A stretch of DNA of 64,000 nucleotides from Grifola frondosa (lineage: Eukaryota; Basidiomycota; Agaricomycetes; Polyporales; Grifolaceae): positions 310,001-374,000 of the forward strand of contig LUGG01000002.1 of the NCBI GenBank assembly GCA_001683735.1. The letters run 5' to 3'. Made by a program: the position numbers and the translations under genes. Under the pieces are notes generated by a model, which was not told the DNA's origin, did no database searches, and saw only the letters and a list, made by a program, of their open reading frames with translations. Positions 1 to 11,500 of this stretch are shown piece after piece. The stretch's first letter is position 1. Every line of letters starts with the position of its first letter.

Positions 1-1259
1 GCATCGACATGAGCCTGGGTGAGTGGGAAAACAGGTGTCTCCACAGACACCTTCGGCTTCTGGTCCTCGTACCGGTACATCTCGGCCGTTACTTTCATGA
101 GCACAGGAAGGAAGTGAACTTCGGCATTCTTCCGCTGCGCCACAGCTTTAGTCGCTACATGGAGGACATTGTCGAGGCCGCTCAGCTCCGTGGTACCCAT
201 GCAATACTTATGCTCGAGTAGTAGTCCATATGGAGCGCGAACATCTTCCAGCACCTTCTCCATTTTCGCGCGCGGAATAGCCTCCGGACCTGTTTCATAA
301 AGCCGTGTGGGTCGCGGGCTTCCTGCCTTCCTGAAGATCTTGAAAGCAATCACGGCGCGATACCCGCTAGTGATGAGGCTAACTTCGTGCCTGGTATCTG
401 GGTAGAATGCGACCAATGGCCCTCATCGGCTCTGAGGCCATGATTATAGGCCGCGCCTCTGCCTACCCGGAATACACCCGATTCCTTGGGATTTGTCGTG
501 TCACCTAAACCCACCAAAAACGTCCCGATGAGATCTTTCTCAGGTGTGTCCTTGTGTGACTTGAATAGCCCGCCGGGACCATACATATGGATTTTATATG
601 GCTCGACACGCACGGTACCGGGGATGAAATGCTCGCCCCAGGACTTCTCGATCTCGGTGATGAGGTTGGGAGACACGGTGAACTCCGAGGCGGGGATCTC
701 TCGCGCGTCGCGGACGGACTTGTCGACCTTGGTCTCTTGTGCACGAACATCGCCATAGCCGGAGGTCGTGCCAGCCTCGAACCATTTCTGGATCCGCGCG
801 GTGATCAGATCCACAGCGACTGCTTGTTCTCCTGGAGCCTCCTCGCAACGCGCAGAAGCAGCCATAGTAATTTCACCGGAGAACTCGCATCCGGGATGCG
901 TGATCGTGAGCGAGAAAGGCGCACTCAATATACCACGGTAATGGTCAGAGCCATGAATATCGTATATTTCGACTAGCTTCTTGATAAATAACTGGTCGAG
1001 AGACAAAAGTCACTCCCCGGAACATGAATGAAAATATAGTGCATACAGAATCGCCAGACTGAGGTCCTTCTTTTCCTTCCTCCTTGTCCTCTTCCTTCTC
1101 TTCCTCCATGTCCTCGTCTTCATCGTATTCGTCTAACTCGTGCCTCTTCTTAAAGAGATCAGCCTTGGTCCCACAACTGCCTATGGGTTTGAGACTCTCA
1201 GGAGCCATTTCGATGGCTTTCTTGATATCTAACGCAGAGCGCAACACGGAAGGAAGCAT
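1..1259 (-). CDS. 2OG-Fe(II) oxygenase-like protein, left paralog (3' end cut by window)
   Basis: The gene resembles the prolyl-4-hydroxylase-like 2-oxoglutarate/Fe(II) oxygenase fold. The start is the Met of MLPSVLRS (1259), which the paralog at 62237 shares. After a short N-domain comes an acidic Asp/Glu stretch, an intron near 950-1045, then the core. The core holds a candidate iron motif HKD in LFKSHKDTP, with a downstream His in DTRHEV and Arg in SGYRAV. A second C-terminal region (YGLLLEHKYCMG, NAEVHFLPVL) runs off the window edge. Over about 109 core residues it differs from the right paralog at about seven positions. One G is missing in the run at about 413-414 compared with the paralog (ggg at 63104-63106). 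This breaks the frame just before the second iron His. Substrate is unknown; the enzyme class is inferred from motifs only. Confidence 0.7.
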
Positions 1260-1806
1260 GACAGAAGTTCCGATATGGGTGACGGACAAGGTGGTTGCTG
1301 CTCGAGAGTGGCGAGGCGGCAATGGTTTTATAGTGTACGAATCACCCAACGGTGGCGTGACAGCCGACGGTGACTCCTATTGTCCGACTCATAGTTAGCA
1401 AATTATATATATAGATCTCCCTCCTTTTCGTAAGACATTCGCACAAAGTGTGGGGACCAAGAGATGAGCAGGCACACGGATGACGCGTCCAGTGACTCCT
1501 GAGCCACACGCGTCAAGCGAGCCACTTCGTTCGTGCGGACCTCCTTACTTTTGTGCGAGCTGTCTTGAGTCGTCGGAAATATTCGTATTCTGCGTTAGTC
1601 TAAGTATGACTGCGATAATGAAGTGCATAACATGTCGTGAGTACTGTAAGAGGCGCGTGGTGTCTAGGTCTAGGAGTTAGATTGGCTAATAGATACAGAA
1701 GAATCCGCCATTTTCCTATGCGATTAATAGTCCGAATCCAATGTGGGTGTTAGTAGAAACCATGTGCTCCGCGGGAATAATTTATGGACAGTACACTCGT
1801 GAAAGC
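1260..1806. other. Intergenic region, promoter of the left oxygenase gene
   Basis: No convincing gene. The minus strand just upstream of the oxygenase start holds an A/T-rich TATA-like stretch (around 1325-1335). Only about the last 45 bases before the ATG resemble the region upstream of the right paralog, so the promoters have diverged or the duplication ended there. Short open frames here have no recognisable similarity. Confidence 0.6.
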
Positions 1807-3870
1807 TCATGCCTTCTCGTCCCCTTTGGCAGCCGCGGCTGCCTCTTCGGCTTCAATCTCTTTTGCGACCAACAAATCCTGAACAGGCAGACCATTAACA
1901 AGTGCATATTTAATATATTGAGACGAAGACTCACATAGCATGGCGAAAACCTGCTCTTTGTTCGGATCCATGGGCCAAACTTGTAGAAGAGAAACGGACT
2001 CGGCGAAAGCAAGAGGCCCAACAGTCCAATCAACGTGCAAGCCCAGTTGATCCCCAGCTATAATGTGAAGGCCTCAGAGTTTGCCAACAAAGTGCGGAGC
2101 GTAGACTCACCTTCCGGAACATCTGTACCGTGAAGAGGGGAAAGGCCGCGCCGACTGAAGACCGCACGATCGTGTTGGCAGAGAATGCTGATGCGCTGTA
2201 TTGTAAATATGTATCGACAAGGTATGACTGCAGGAACGACAGAGAAATTAGCATGCGCCCCGCAAGTCGAATGGACTGTTACGTACCAAGAACGAATTGA
2301 AGATCATGGCCACGCTTGCGCCAATGGGTATAGTTCCAATCGCAGGCACGATCCAGTGCACGCTCGGGTAGTTGCCAGTCCATCCCAGCCAGAAGCAGCC
2401 CAGAACCAGAGTCGGGGCACCGATCATGGCGCCGAAAAGACGCTCCTCGGGGGGAGGGAATCCTCTCCACTTGCGCAGTAGCTGTGGATAATGTTTCGAA
2501 AGCGGTATTGTCATGGATGCTCCAATGGTACTTCCGATTCCAACACCAATAAAGATGAGACCGGACTCTCCAACGTTGAATCCTCGCGTACCGATGAAGA
2601 TAACGGGAAGAGCTTCAAACACTGTTTGCCACATATTAGCGAACCAGCCTTACACACGAATAACAGGAGACTCACATGCATAGAGCACACCATACACAAG
2701 AGAGAGGTATATTGTGACAAGAACCAGAATCGGCTCCATCATAAGCATCTGGATCGGCCTGTAGAGGGTGCGATGGATGATCCCTTTGAGAGACCAATCC
2801 GCTTTCTCATGCTCTGCATAGACGTCTGCGTTGGCCTTCGGATCGGCTTTCCTGAGGCGCTGAGCCTGGACACAATATAAAGGAGGTCAAGATAACGAAT
2901 GGGCATAGGAAGAAATGTCGCACTCGCCTTCTTTTGCAAGAGGACAGGGGCGAACGTTTCGGGGAGAAAAATAATCGCGATAGCAGTACATGTACCAGCG
3001 AAGATCATCATAATCCAAAATATCCATCTCCAACCGAGAAAGCTTTCGGCCAAGCTGTTACAGAAACGTCAGCATACCGCGGTGATTGCAGTGAAACATG
3101 CCACGCACAACCCTCCGGCGATAGGGCCCAGCACGGGTCCCAAAAACACCCCAGCGGAGAACATGGCGGTCGCCGTTCCTCGGGTGATAGGGTCCCAGAT
3201 GTCGACAATGACACCACCACAGTTCGTAAGAGGCGCAACAGCGAAGAAGCCGCCGAGAAAACGGGTCACGAGCAGAGTCTCTATGTTCTTCGCAAGTGCT
3301 TGGCCCAGATGAAGAATAGTGTAACAAACAAGCGTTATCCGGAAGATAGGCTGACGACCATATAGCTCGGATCCAGGTCCCAGAAAAGAGGGCCTACAAC
3401 GTAGCCAATCAGGAACACAGATGTGACGAGGTATCCTACTTCAGCTGTCTTATGCATCTCTTGAGCAATGAACAGTGCGCCTGCTGAGGGCGCAGATGAC
3501 GCAAAAGTGCTGAAAAGGAGCAAGTCAACGAATAAGGTCCAACTACCACAACGTAGAGAGCTTACACGTTTACTGTCATAACGAGACACAACACTGTAAT
3601 AACCCACTTCCTCCGACTGGGCCAATTCTGCGGGTTCTCTGGGTCATCCGGACCATCCCAAGCGACCTTGTTGAGGTCAGTTTTCTTAAGCTCGGGAAGC
3701 ACGACTACGCTTTCCCCGCGTTTCTGAGGAGGTTCTTGGGGATCGTCTCCGCCATAGCCTTCAATGCGGAGCTCTTCCCGCCTCAGCTCCTCATCTACTA
3801 GAGCAGAACGGGCAGACACCGGATCAAAGATGGTGCTCGTTGAGGAACGCGGCGTAGAGACAGTTGCCAT
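1807..3870 (-). CDS. MFS transporter, DHA1 drug/polyamine type
   Basis: Predicted plasma-membrane H+ antiporter of the fungal multidrug/polyamine group. The start is the Met of MATVSTPR (3870). The cytosolic N-tail ends in DPENPQNWPSRRKW, the hallmark before the first membrane helix in this group. AGVFLGPVLGPIAGG (about 3120-3165) is antiporter motif C. FLFYKFGPWIRTKSRF lies after the last helix. Several introns interrupt the gene. The last one, 1879-1934, has a clean GTGAGT start and CAG end, and joins SPCY to an acidic, alanine-rich tail ending at 1807. Twelve membrane helices are expected and most can be found. The transported compound cannot be told from sequence. Confidence 0.88.
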
Positions 3871-4613
3871 TGTCAAACGAAGGGGACGCCAGAAGTCGAG
3901 AGAACAACATGTTGTGTCGCGGCCTTTATGTACCACCGGATCTTGGGTAATAAATAATTGCGAACCGCACGGCGGACGAGCAATGCGGCTGAGAGCTTAG
4001 TGATGAGTCAGAGAATTGTCAGAAAGGAGAGCCACTGGGCATAGCTGGGCATGTTGAACAGTACGTCCGGTATAAAACATGGCCGTGAGCCGAAGGGTTG
4101 GTTAACCGGTCTACCAGTTTTTGGAGAAACATATTGATTCGATCCCCGATGACCCAGAACATCTGATGACGAGTATATCGGTGGCAGATTGCGACAATCC
4201 TACGCAGAAAACGTGCATCAGAACGATGACGAACGGTGAATGGTACATGTCCTGGAAAGTTTTACTGAGTTATCAGATTTGCGCGAAGACGAAAACCACG
4301 GCGGCCGGGTGGCACGACGATGTTAAGTGGTAATCGCCCGATCGGATCTAGATACTCGTGGTAATCCATGCGCCCCAACGCGGGCGCTCCGTGCCCGGCT
4401 CCGCCTTGGTGACCTTCTCGGAGCTTCAATGATTCCGTTGCGAATTTTCGCAGCTACCACATATGTTCGGCTTAGCATAGATGAGCATTTATCACGCTGT
4501 TTGTATATCTGATTAGTCTCACGCCATCCTCCGGAGTCCCGCACAACCAAAACAAACGTGCAAGAAATGATCTGAAATGATTGAAATATGGGCTTGACCA
4601 GGACGTTGGAGCC
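3871..4613. other. Intergenic region before the 0.9-kb element
   Basis: I see no gene. Open frames (for example 4121-4333) lack splice context or any recognisable motif. The segment holds the MFS promoter on the left and ends at GAGCC (4609-4613), the left flank of the dispersed element. Confidence 0.5.
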
Positions 4614-5538
4614 ACTGTGGGATGCGGACAGTATGAAAGTGATACGGTGTTTCAGCCGGCAGCCGTGTGAATTCTATTATCCCTCCGGATAATTTTCAAC
4701 GGAAACGAATGAAGTTCGTCAGTAAACCGGATGAAAAAGTTGGGTGAAAAGTCCGCCGAAAAATGACCGATTTCAGCGGGTCGATTTCTTACTTGTCACG
4801 GATATATCAATAACAAATCCCATATTATGCCACTTTGTATTCAATTTGAGCATCCAGTCACCGGATAATTTTCCAATGCTCAGCGTGTGAACTTCAGGCA
4901 ACTTCTAGCCATAATGAAATATATTGAAAGCCTAGCTACTACAACTATCATATGCCTGGATTGATGTGGACAACAGGAGATAAAGATGATAGATTTGGGG
5001 AGGGGTTGGGGAAGGATGAAAGCTCGGCATATATGGGGGAAGCTTGGGAGAATATTGGCACAAGGCACTTACATTGGTGCTGCAAGACTCCTCGATGTGG
5101 AGGGCATCCAATCAGATGAAAAAAACAACAATCCTATGACAGCATAGCGGAAATTAGCAAGGCGCGTGTATTCGAAGACAACCACTTACCAACATGACTT
5201 AAAAAGCCAATTTCCTAGCCCCACATCCCATCCACCCAATTGAACAATGTACATAAAATCAACACCAAACCTCGAGGATTACGCCGCGAACATTTGCGCG
5301 ACGCACCTTTGTATTCCGAGTGATGGTGGTTATGATAAGAGCTACCGCGGCCGCATCTGTTGCAAGTTCAAACGAGATGTCACATATGTCACAATTCTGT
5401 CACGCATGACACCAGATGATTTACGGGTTGAATTTTCATTGGCAAAACATCCGTTATCCGTTGTTCACTCGCGCGAGGTGTGAAATCGATTTTTCAGTCG
5501 AGTGCCGGTTGACTTTAGCACGCGGCTTTTCTCACAGT
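4614..5538 (+). mobile_element. 0.9-kb dispersed element, copy 1
   Basis: This segment recurs in the same orientation at 36352-37255 at roughly 95% identity by eye. It begins ACTGTG and ends CACAGT, a 6-bp terminal inverted repeat. Here it is bordered by a perfect GAGCC on both sides (4609-4613 and 5539-5543), consistent with a 5-bp target-site duplication. An alternative reading is CACTGTG...CACAGTG with a 3-bp AGC duplication. It encodes no recognisable protein, so it is probably a non-autonomous DNA transposon. Compared with copy 2 it has a roughly 18-bp extra segment near 4681-4700 and a few small indels. It lies about 100 bp beyond the NDC1 stop codon. Confidence 0.75.
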
Positions 5539-5642
5539 GAGCCTTGGAGGAATTCATGCAAACCCGAAGCAGGTGTGGGATCACGTAATATGTCTTGCGG
5601 TCGTCGTACTTGTTACATTAGCAACCATGGATCTCGGTCCGT

Positions 5643-8360
5643 TCATGCCACGCTATAATCCACAAAGCCCTGTAGCTTCCTCGCAATCCGTGGAGGAAAC
5701 TTGAAAGCAGTGAGCTTGTCGCCGAAGACCCTCACTATTTGCGCAATCCCCCTTTCAATGCTGTAACCAGATGACGGACGTCAATGACTGACTTTTGCAG
5801 TAGGAATGACACTAAGGATGCTCACCATCTCCCACTTCGCTCAAAACATCGCCTGCCTGACTCACCTCGATAGCAAGCGTCTCCTTATCTGCTCGTTCTC
5901 TTGCGGACAGTTTTTGTAGTTCCTCTGGAGAAGGATAAGGGTGCGTGGACTTGATCTCTGCCTGGTACTCCTCAATCGCCATAAGAGAAAGACAGCACCG
6001 CCTCTATAATACGAGGAATGTCTCGCTGGACGACGCCATACCGGTCTTCTGTCAATGACGCACACGTCAAGAGGCACAGTACTGCAGCCATTCACGTCGC
6101 CATAGGGAAGCAAGGCACGGAGAAAAGCGCATCAGCACCACCAGAATGACATAATGCAAATACGTGTGCAGTGCACTCACCGTCCGCCACGAGCGCATCA
6201 AGCTGTCTGTTCGGCAGACTGGCCTCCGCTGATTTGTGCACCCTATCTCGCCGCCACCATCCCTGTACGTGCTCCACAGCACCGAGAGCGGCCTTCGGTG
6301 CGTGTTCATCTATAATACCGCTTAACTGTGTTCTCCATTTTGCTTTCGGCAGTTCGGAGGGCCCCGTCACACTGTCTTCCACCTTCTTCACCGCCTGCAC
6401 AGCCGCCGGCGGAGCTGGAGATACCACTGATCGGAAGAGGTCTGGGAGATGGGATGCACTTGCCTCGGCCGTGGACGCAACAGCGGTGGAGAACGGTCCG
6501 TCAGAGGCGAGCGTATCGAGCGCGGCACGGAATGGCGATGCAGGAGATGCTTTCAGAACCGAAGTCCTGATAAGCGGCGTGGGCGTTGCGGGGAGCTTGG
6601 GTGCTGCTTTTTGTGCCGGTGCTGGTGCTGCAGGCGCTTCACACAAGTCATATTGTGTGAGAAATTTCGACGGAGTTAAACAATGTATGACATACGAGGA
6701 ACAGGCTTCCCTCTTCTCAGAAGCAGCTGATAATCTTGTCCGAGAGTCAAGAGCGCATCACGCGCTAAACACGACCACATGCTGGGGTTGTGCTTCTGGT
6801 CAGCGAAGAAAGCCGACCGGCGAGCGCTAGCGGCAGGCGAGTCTTCCGAGGCGAGATGCTTCAGCTCAGCATACGCAAAATGCTTCATATAAGGATCAGT
6901 GGATGTGACTCCGGAAATGAAGAGCCAACGCGGGATCTGCAGCATTTTGGGCTATGGTTACTGGCTGGATCAGACGGGAAACATGTGAATACAAACCGAT
7001 AGGAGGGTAACACAAGATGGCGTACCTCCGCTACTATTATGTCGAATGTACTCTCTGCGAACTCCCACAGTGCGATAGTTCTCAGAGCAATAAAAGGTCC
7101 GGGTTACGAGCGACCAATGACGTGACAGCAAAGTGAGCGTCCATGGACCGCGGAGGAAGTGCGCAGAGAACGGTCGAAGAATAAATGGAAGAAGAGGGAG
7201 CTTGTATAGCATAGGAAGAGCGATGGACCGCGCGAGGCCGAAGAGGACAATATGGGCTGTGGTGCCGAGGACGGTAACAACGATGGTAGTAAACAGCACG
7301 GTCAATATCCGTGCGAGACCCGAAGGCCTGCTAGACGACAAATCCGCCCAATGGACCGTAAAGCGGTCCAGCATCAAATTCCGCAAAAGATAGGCACATG
7401 CAATGAAAACCTGTGACGACAACAAATAGACTACTCGTCCATTGAGATAGAACGGATGCTTTCTAGCAACACTTGTCAGAAATCACACTGTCGAGATCGT
7501 GCGTACTGACATACTTTGATTTTACGAAAAATGTGAGACGTGGATCTTCATGCGAGAATGCCTCATGTGTATGTGCGATAAATAATTGTATCGCAGCAAG
7601 ACACAATGCAGATATTGGATAGAGTACAATAGCGTGTGATGTGCTACGCTTGTTCAGCGCATTGTGGAACATATTGGAGGGGGAGGTAGCAGCATTAGGA
7701 GTGACTGAAAAAATAAGTAGAAGTTAATAAGAGTATAAAGTCATTCAAATTATAAACCCCAAACAGACGCCTCTGACGCAAGAAATATTGCCAAGCATGA
7801 GTTGAACGCAGATATATGCAGTACATCTATCATAAAAAGCAGCTTTTCAAGGTCTTACGCTGCCTTGTACAGCTTGCGATACCGAGTAGCAAACACCCTT
7901 GGCGGATGTTCACATCCGCTCACGTCCCTTGGGCCACACCCTCATACCGTATCATCCAAGCAAAATATGCACACGTTTTAATGTGTTTGGGAGTTTGTGG
8001 CTCACCTGAGAGGTATACCTTCCGCAAGACGACAATGGGTAGAACTCCAAGGCACCATGTGGCTAATGTGCAAGCAAGAGTTGAAGGCATCACTGGGAGC
8101 GCGAGTGTCCCTGCCCAGCCAACATAGGACACTCCTCCCCTACCCCATAATATCCAAGTCACAGTGAGCAGCCAAGAGAACACAGCAGATTGTAAGAAGA
8201 TTTTGTACAGCAAGCGGTGGCGCAAGACAGCTTTCACGAGAGGTTCAAAGGTCTCAGTTGCTGCAGGAATTGACGGTACAGAACGTGCTGAAAGGCTAGA
8301 AGGAAGAGCACGGATCGGGGTTAAAGGACCTCCACGTGAGAGCGGACTGGCACCAGACAT
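5643..8360 (-). CDS. NDC1: Nucleoporin NDC1 (transmembrane nuclear pore / spindle pole body protein)
   Basis: NDC1 anchors the nuclear pore complex, and in fungi the spindle pole body, in the nuclear envelope. The N-terminal exon starts with MSGASPLSRGG (8360) and carries hydrophobic helices (ILQSAVFSWLLTVTWILWG, GWAGTLALPVMP). Further membrane segments lie in exons at about 7560-7680 and 7100-7400. The C-terminal cytosolic part includes WLFISGVTSTDPYMKHFAY (about 6900), LDALVADVLCLLTCASLTED, RYGVVQRDIPRIIEAVLSF and the final PPRIARKLQGFVDYSVA. The frame breaks by one base at about 5980-5990, between the conserved segments EAVLSF and MAIEEYQAEI. No intron fits there, so it is either an assembly indel or a truncation that removes about 75 residues. 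An intron near 6090-6180 starts GTGAGT. Confidence 0.85.
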
Positions 8361-8532
8361 TGTGGTCGTCGTTCAAGTTGTTGTGCAGCGCATGTCCCTG
8401 CGTCTAATGTGTGACTGGCGCACGATGGTGTGACGAGTCGCGTTCATCACGCGTCACACATCGTCACAACGAAGAAGAATAAAAATTACATAGTCGAAAC
8501 CGCATACAACTACGTCCGTCTCTGCATGACAT

Positions 8533-11500
8533 TTACACTACAACTGGAAGAACACCTGGAGGTAGGGACAGGTCCAGTATGGTTACTTTCTGAACCGCAT
8601 TGATGCAGACAATGGCTCCTCGAGTGCTAACAGCGATATGAGAAGAGCCACGGTGCGAGGGAGGGAGAAAACATAACCGAACTTGATGCCCTTCGTGCAT
8701 TGCATATACCCATCCATCCTCCTCCATGACTGTACGGGATGCCGACGGACCGAAGAGTGTAGAATGAGAGGAGCACAGTGATGTGCTCCTGGAGGCAGAC
8801 CGTGAGAATTCGAGCGTTTGGACATCGTGGCTCCGATTGGGGAGGGTCCAAGAAGGACTTTCCAGCAAGCAAGCTGCTATCCCGGTGTCTATGTCCCACA
8901 CCACCACACCATGTTCTGAGACTGCAGCGATCTGTAGCCCGCTTGGGGCAAACACCAATGTCTTCACCGTCCCGGGGTGGCCCTCAAGCGCGCATAGGTG
9001 AGATGCAGAATTTGCATCCCAGAGACGGACCAACTGGTCGTCCGCAAGGGTCGCCAACAGCTGCCCATCGTCGGAAATGACGGCCTTCAGAACGAACACT
9101 CTAGGTGGGTGCTGAAGCTGCGACCTTTCCCCGGATCCTGTGTCCATGAGGAAGCACAGGACGCCCCAATACACGAGATACTTCCCATCGCGAGACAGGC
9201 AATAATCCCAGGGCTGTTCTTCAGCAGTAGAAGACAGGTCGGCTGCTCCTACATCCCATAAACGGACAGTACAGTCATTTCCGCACGAAAGCAGCATGCT
9301 GCTGTCCGTTTGTGAGAAATGTACTTCCGCAATGGGCGCTCTATGCCCCTCTAATTGTTGCAGGACTGCTTTGGTCTCGGTGTCCCACACCGTCAAAGCC
9401 CCTGTCAAGGATCCCACAGCCAGCCGTCTTCCATCCGGCGAAAACGCTACAGTTGACGCTTTTGAGGCCTCTTCGACGTCGCGCCGACGAACCTGCAAGT
9501 TGGAGATGATGTAGTGCTCTATATCCCACAATCCGACTTTGTCGTCTTGAGCACACCACGCAAGTCGCTGCCGATCTGGAGAAAATGCAAGATATCTGAA
9601 GGATACTTGTTTCTCCAGCGCATGTATCTCGTGCCAACTGTGCGCGTCCCATATGCGCACGGACCCGTATGACCCTGAGGCCAGGCGCTGGCCGTCAAGA
9701 GAGAAGGTGAGCGACATTACTTCCGCGGTGTGACCGCCCAGCGAACGAATGCTGTCGCCAGAAGCAGCATCCCAAACTACTATAGTTGAGTCCATGGATC
9801 CCGAAACGATGTGCCGTCCATCTGGAGACCAAGCGAGTGACAGCGACATGAACTTGTCGGAATCTGCCTCGAGTTGGCGCTCCAAATCACCGGTCTGCAC
9901 GCTCCATATACTCACAAAGCGCTCGTAAGCTCCTGTCACTACATGCTTGCCATCTGGGGAGAACCTGACGCATGATACCTCGTTCTCGGGATGAACATTC
10001 AACGTAGTTGAGATGAGGCCGGTCTCCACGTCCCACACATGAACGATTCCATTTGTTGAACCTGATGCAACTTGTCGTCCATCTGGAGAAAACTGGGCAG
10101 TCCATACGCGCTCTTCATGTTTGTCGAATGCAAGAAGGCAAGGAGACCAGTACTGGTCGAGGCCGACAGTGACACGTAGCGGAGGATTGTATCGATCAGT
10201 ATAATGTTGTGCAATCCATGTCTTTGACGGCGTGAAGGCGAGGGCAGAAGTGTATATATGCAAAGCAGAATCGCGGATTAAGGCAGAGTGATAACGGAGG
10301 AACTTGGTTGCATCACGACACCATGATAATATCGTTGTTGCGTCTTCTGACATTGTTGTGATTTCCTGTGAGTTAAATTGCGTGGCAATAAGCACAGCGT
10401 CAGACGATTAAAATATTATTAAAACGTACGTTGAGACCAGTTTCAAGCAGGTTTAGACAACGGAAACCATGCTCCAGCACCTCCGCTAAACTTAAAACCT
10501 CGAACCATTCCAAAAGATGTTCGGAGAAGAACAACTTGACCTGTGCCATGATGGGATCGTCTGCCAGTGAATTTGAGCTAGCAATATGGTCGACCCAATA
10601 TTGGCAGCAATAGACCAATGGCTCCTTCCGATGGAGAGTCTCCCGTGCGGCTGGAATCTCAACATTGAGAAGCGAGGGGTTGCCGATCTGGCAAACGTCT
10701 CGCCGAAGCTCGCTGTGCATCAAGTGCAAGCAAGCGTGAGCCAGAGAAAGGTTGTACTGGACCGTATCGATATAGAAGTCTTGTGTTGAACGGCTTTCGG
10801 TGGTCAGAAAGTCGATAAGCGACGGATGAGTTATTCGAATAACACCTGACGGCTGTATGGAGAGCACAGATGTCAACTGGTTGATCACCCAAGCGATGTC
10901 ATCTGACTCGTCGCGGTCATTGGATATAAGACGACAGAGATTCGACGAGGTTAGAGAAGCTTTCGCAACGACGACGAATCCCAGGATGCGGTGGATAAGT
11001 GGAATGTAAGGGCGATCATCCGACGAATGACGGAGAACTATGTCATACAGAATATCCAGGTGAGTGCGAGGATGACCCTGAGGGTTTGCAGAAGGGGTCG
11101 CTGATAAAACAAGGCTAAGTGCTTTATTTGCACTCCATTGCTTCTCAATGTGATCGAGCGAGAGCCTTGCCCAAAGAAAAAGGCCATCTGCATTGGAGAT
11201 GAGAGCATCCACTTTCTCAGTTCCTGGCCAATCATCTCGCAGTGTCCTCCTCTTCCGGAGCGCCTCGATACGGTAGTGAACATATGCTGCAACATCGTTA
11301 CGCTGCTCCTCATTTGATGTGTCCAATTGCAATGTGTCAACGACAGAACCCAGCGACTCTGTGATGTCGCTCTCGGGTCTGCTCGAAACTAGAATCTTCA
11401 GCCACGAAGGAAGGTTGGCGGCTTGTTCAACCAGGCTACGCAACAACGGTTCTCGACTGGAGTAATCGCCGCATTGGTCAAGAGCGTCAATGACGAGGAG

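Noticed and set aside
486..976. Forward open frames inside the left oxygenase gene
   Set aside because: They are antisense shadows of the minus-strand gene, which has a paralog and clear motifs.
4614..5538. Reading the 0.9-kb repeat as a solo LTR (TGTG...CACA)
   Set aside because: The bases next to the TG and CA ends do not form a target duplication in either copy, whereas the ACTGTG/CACAGT ends do.
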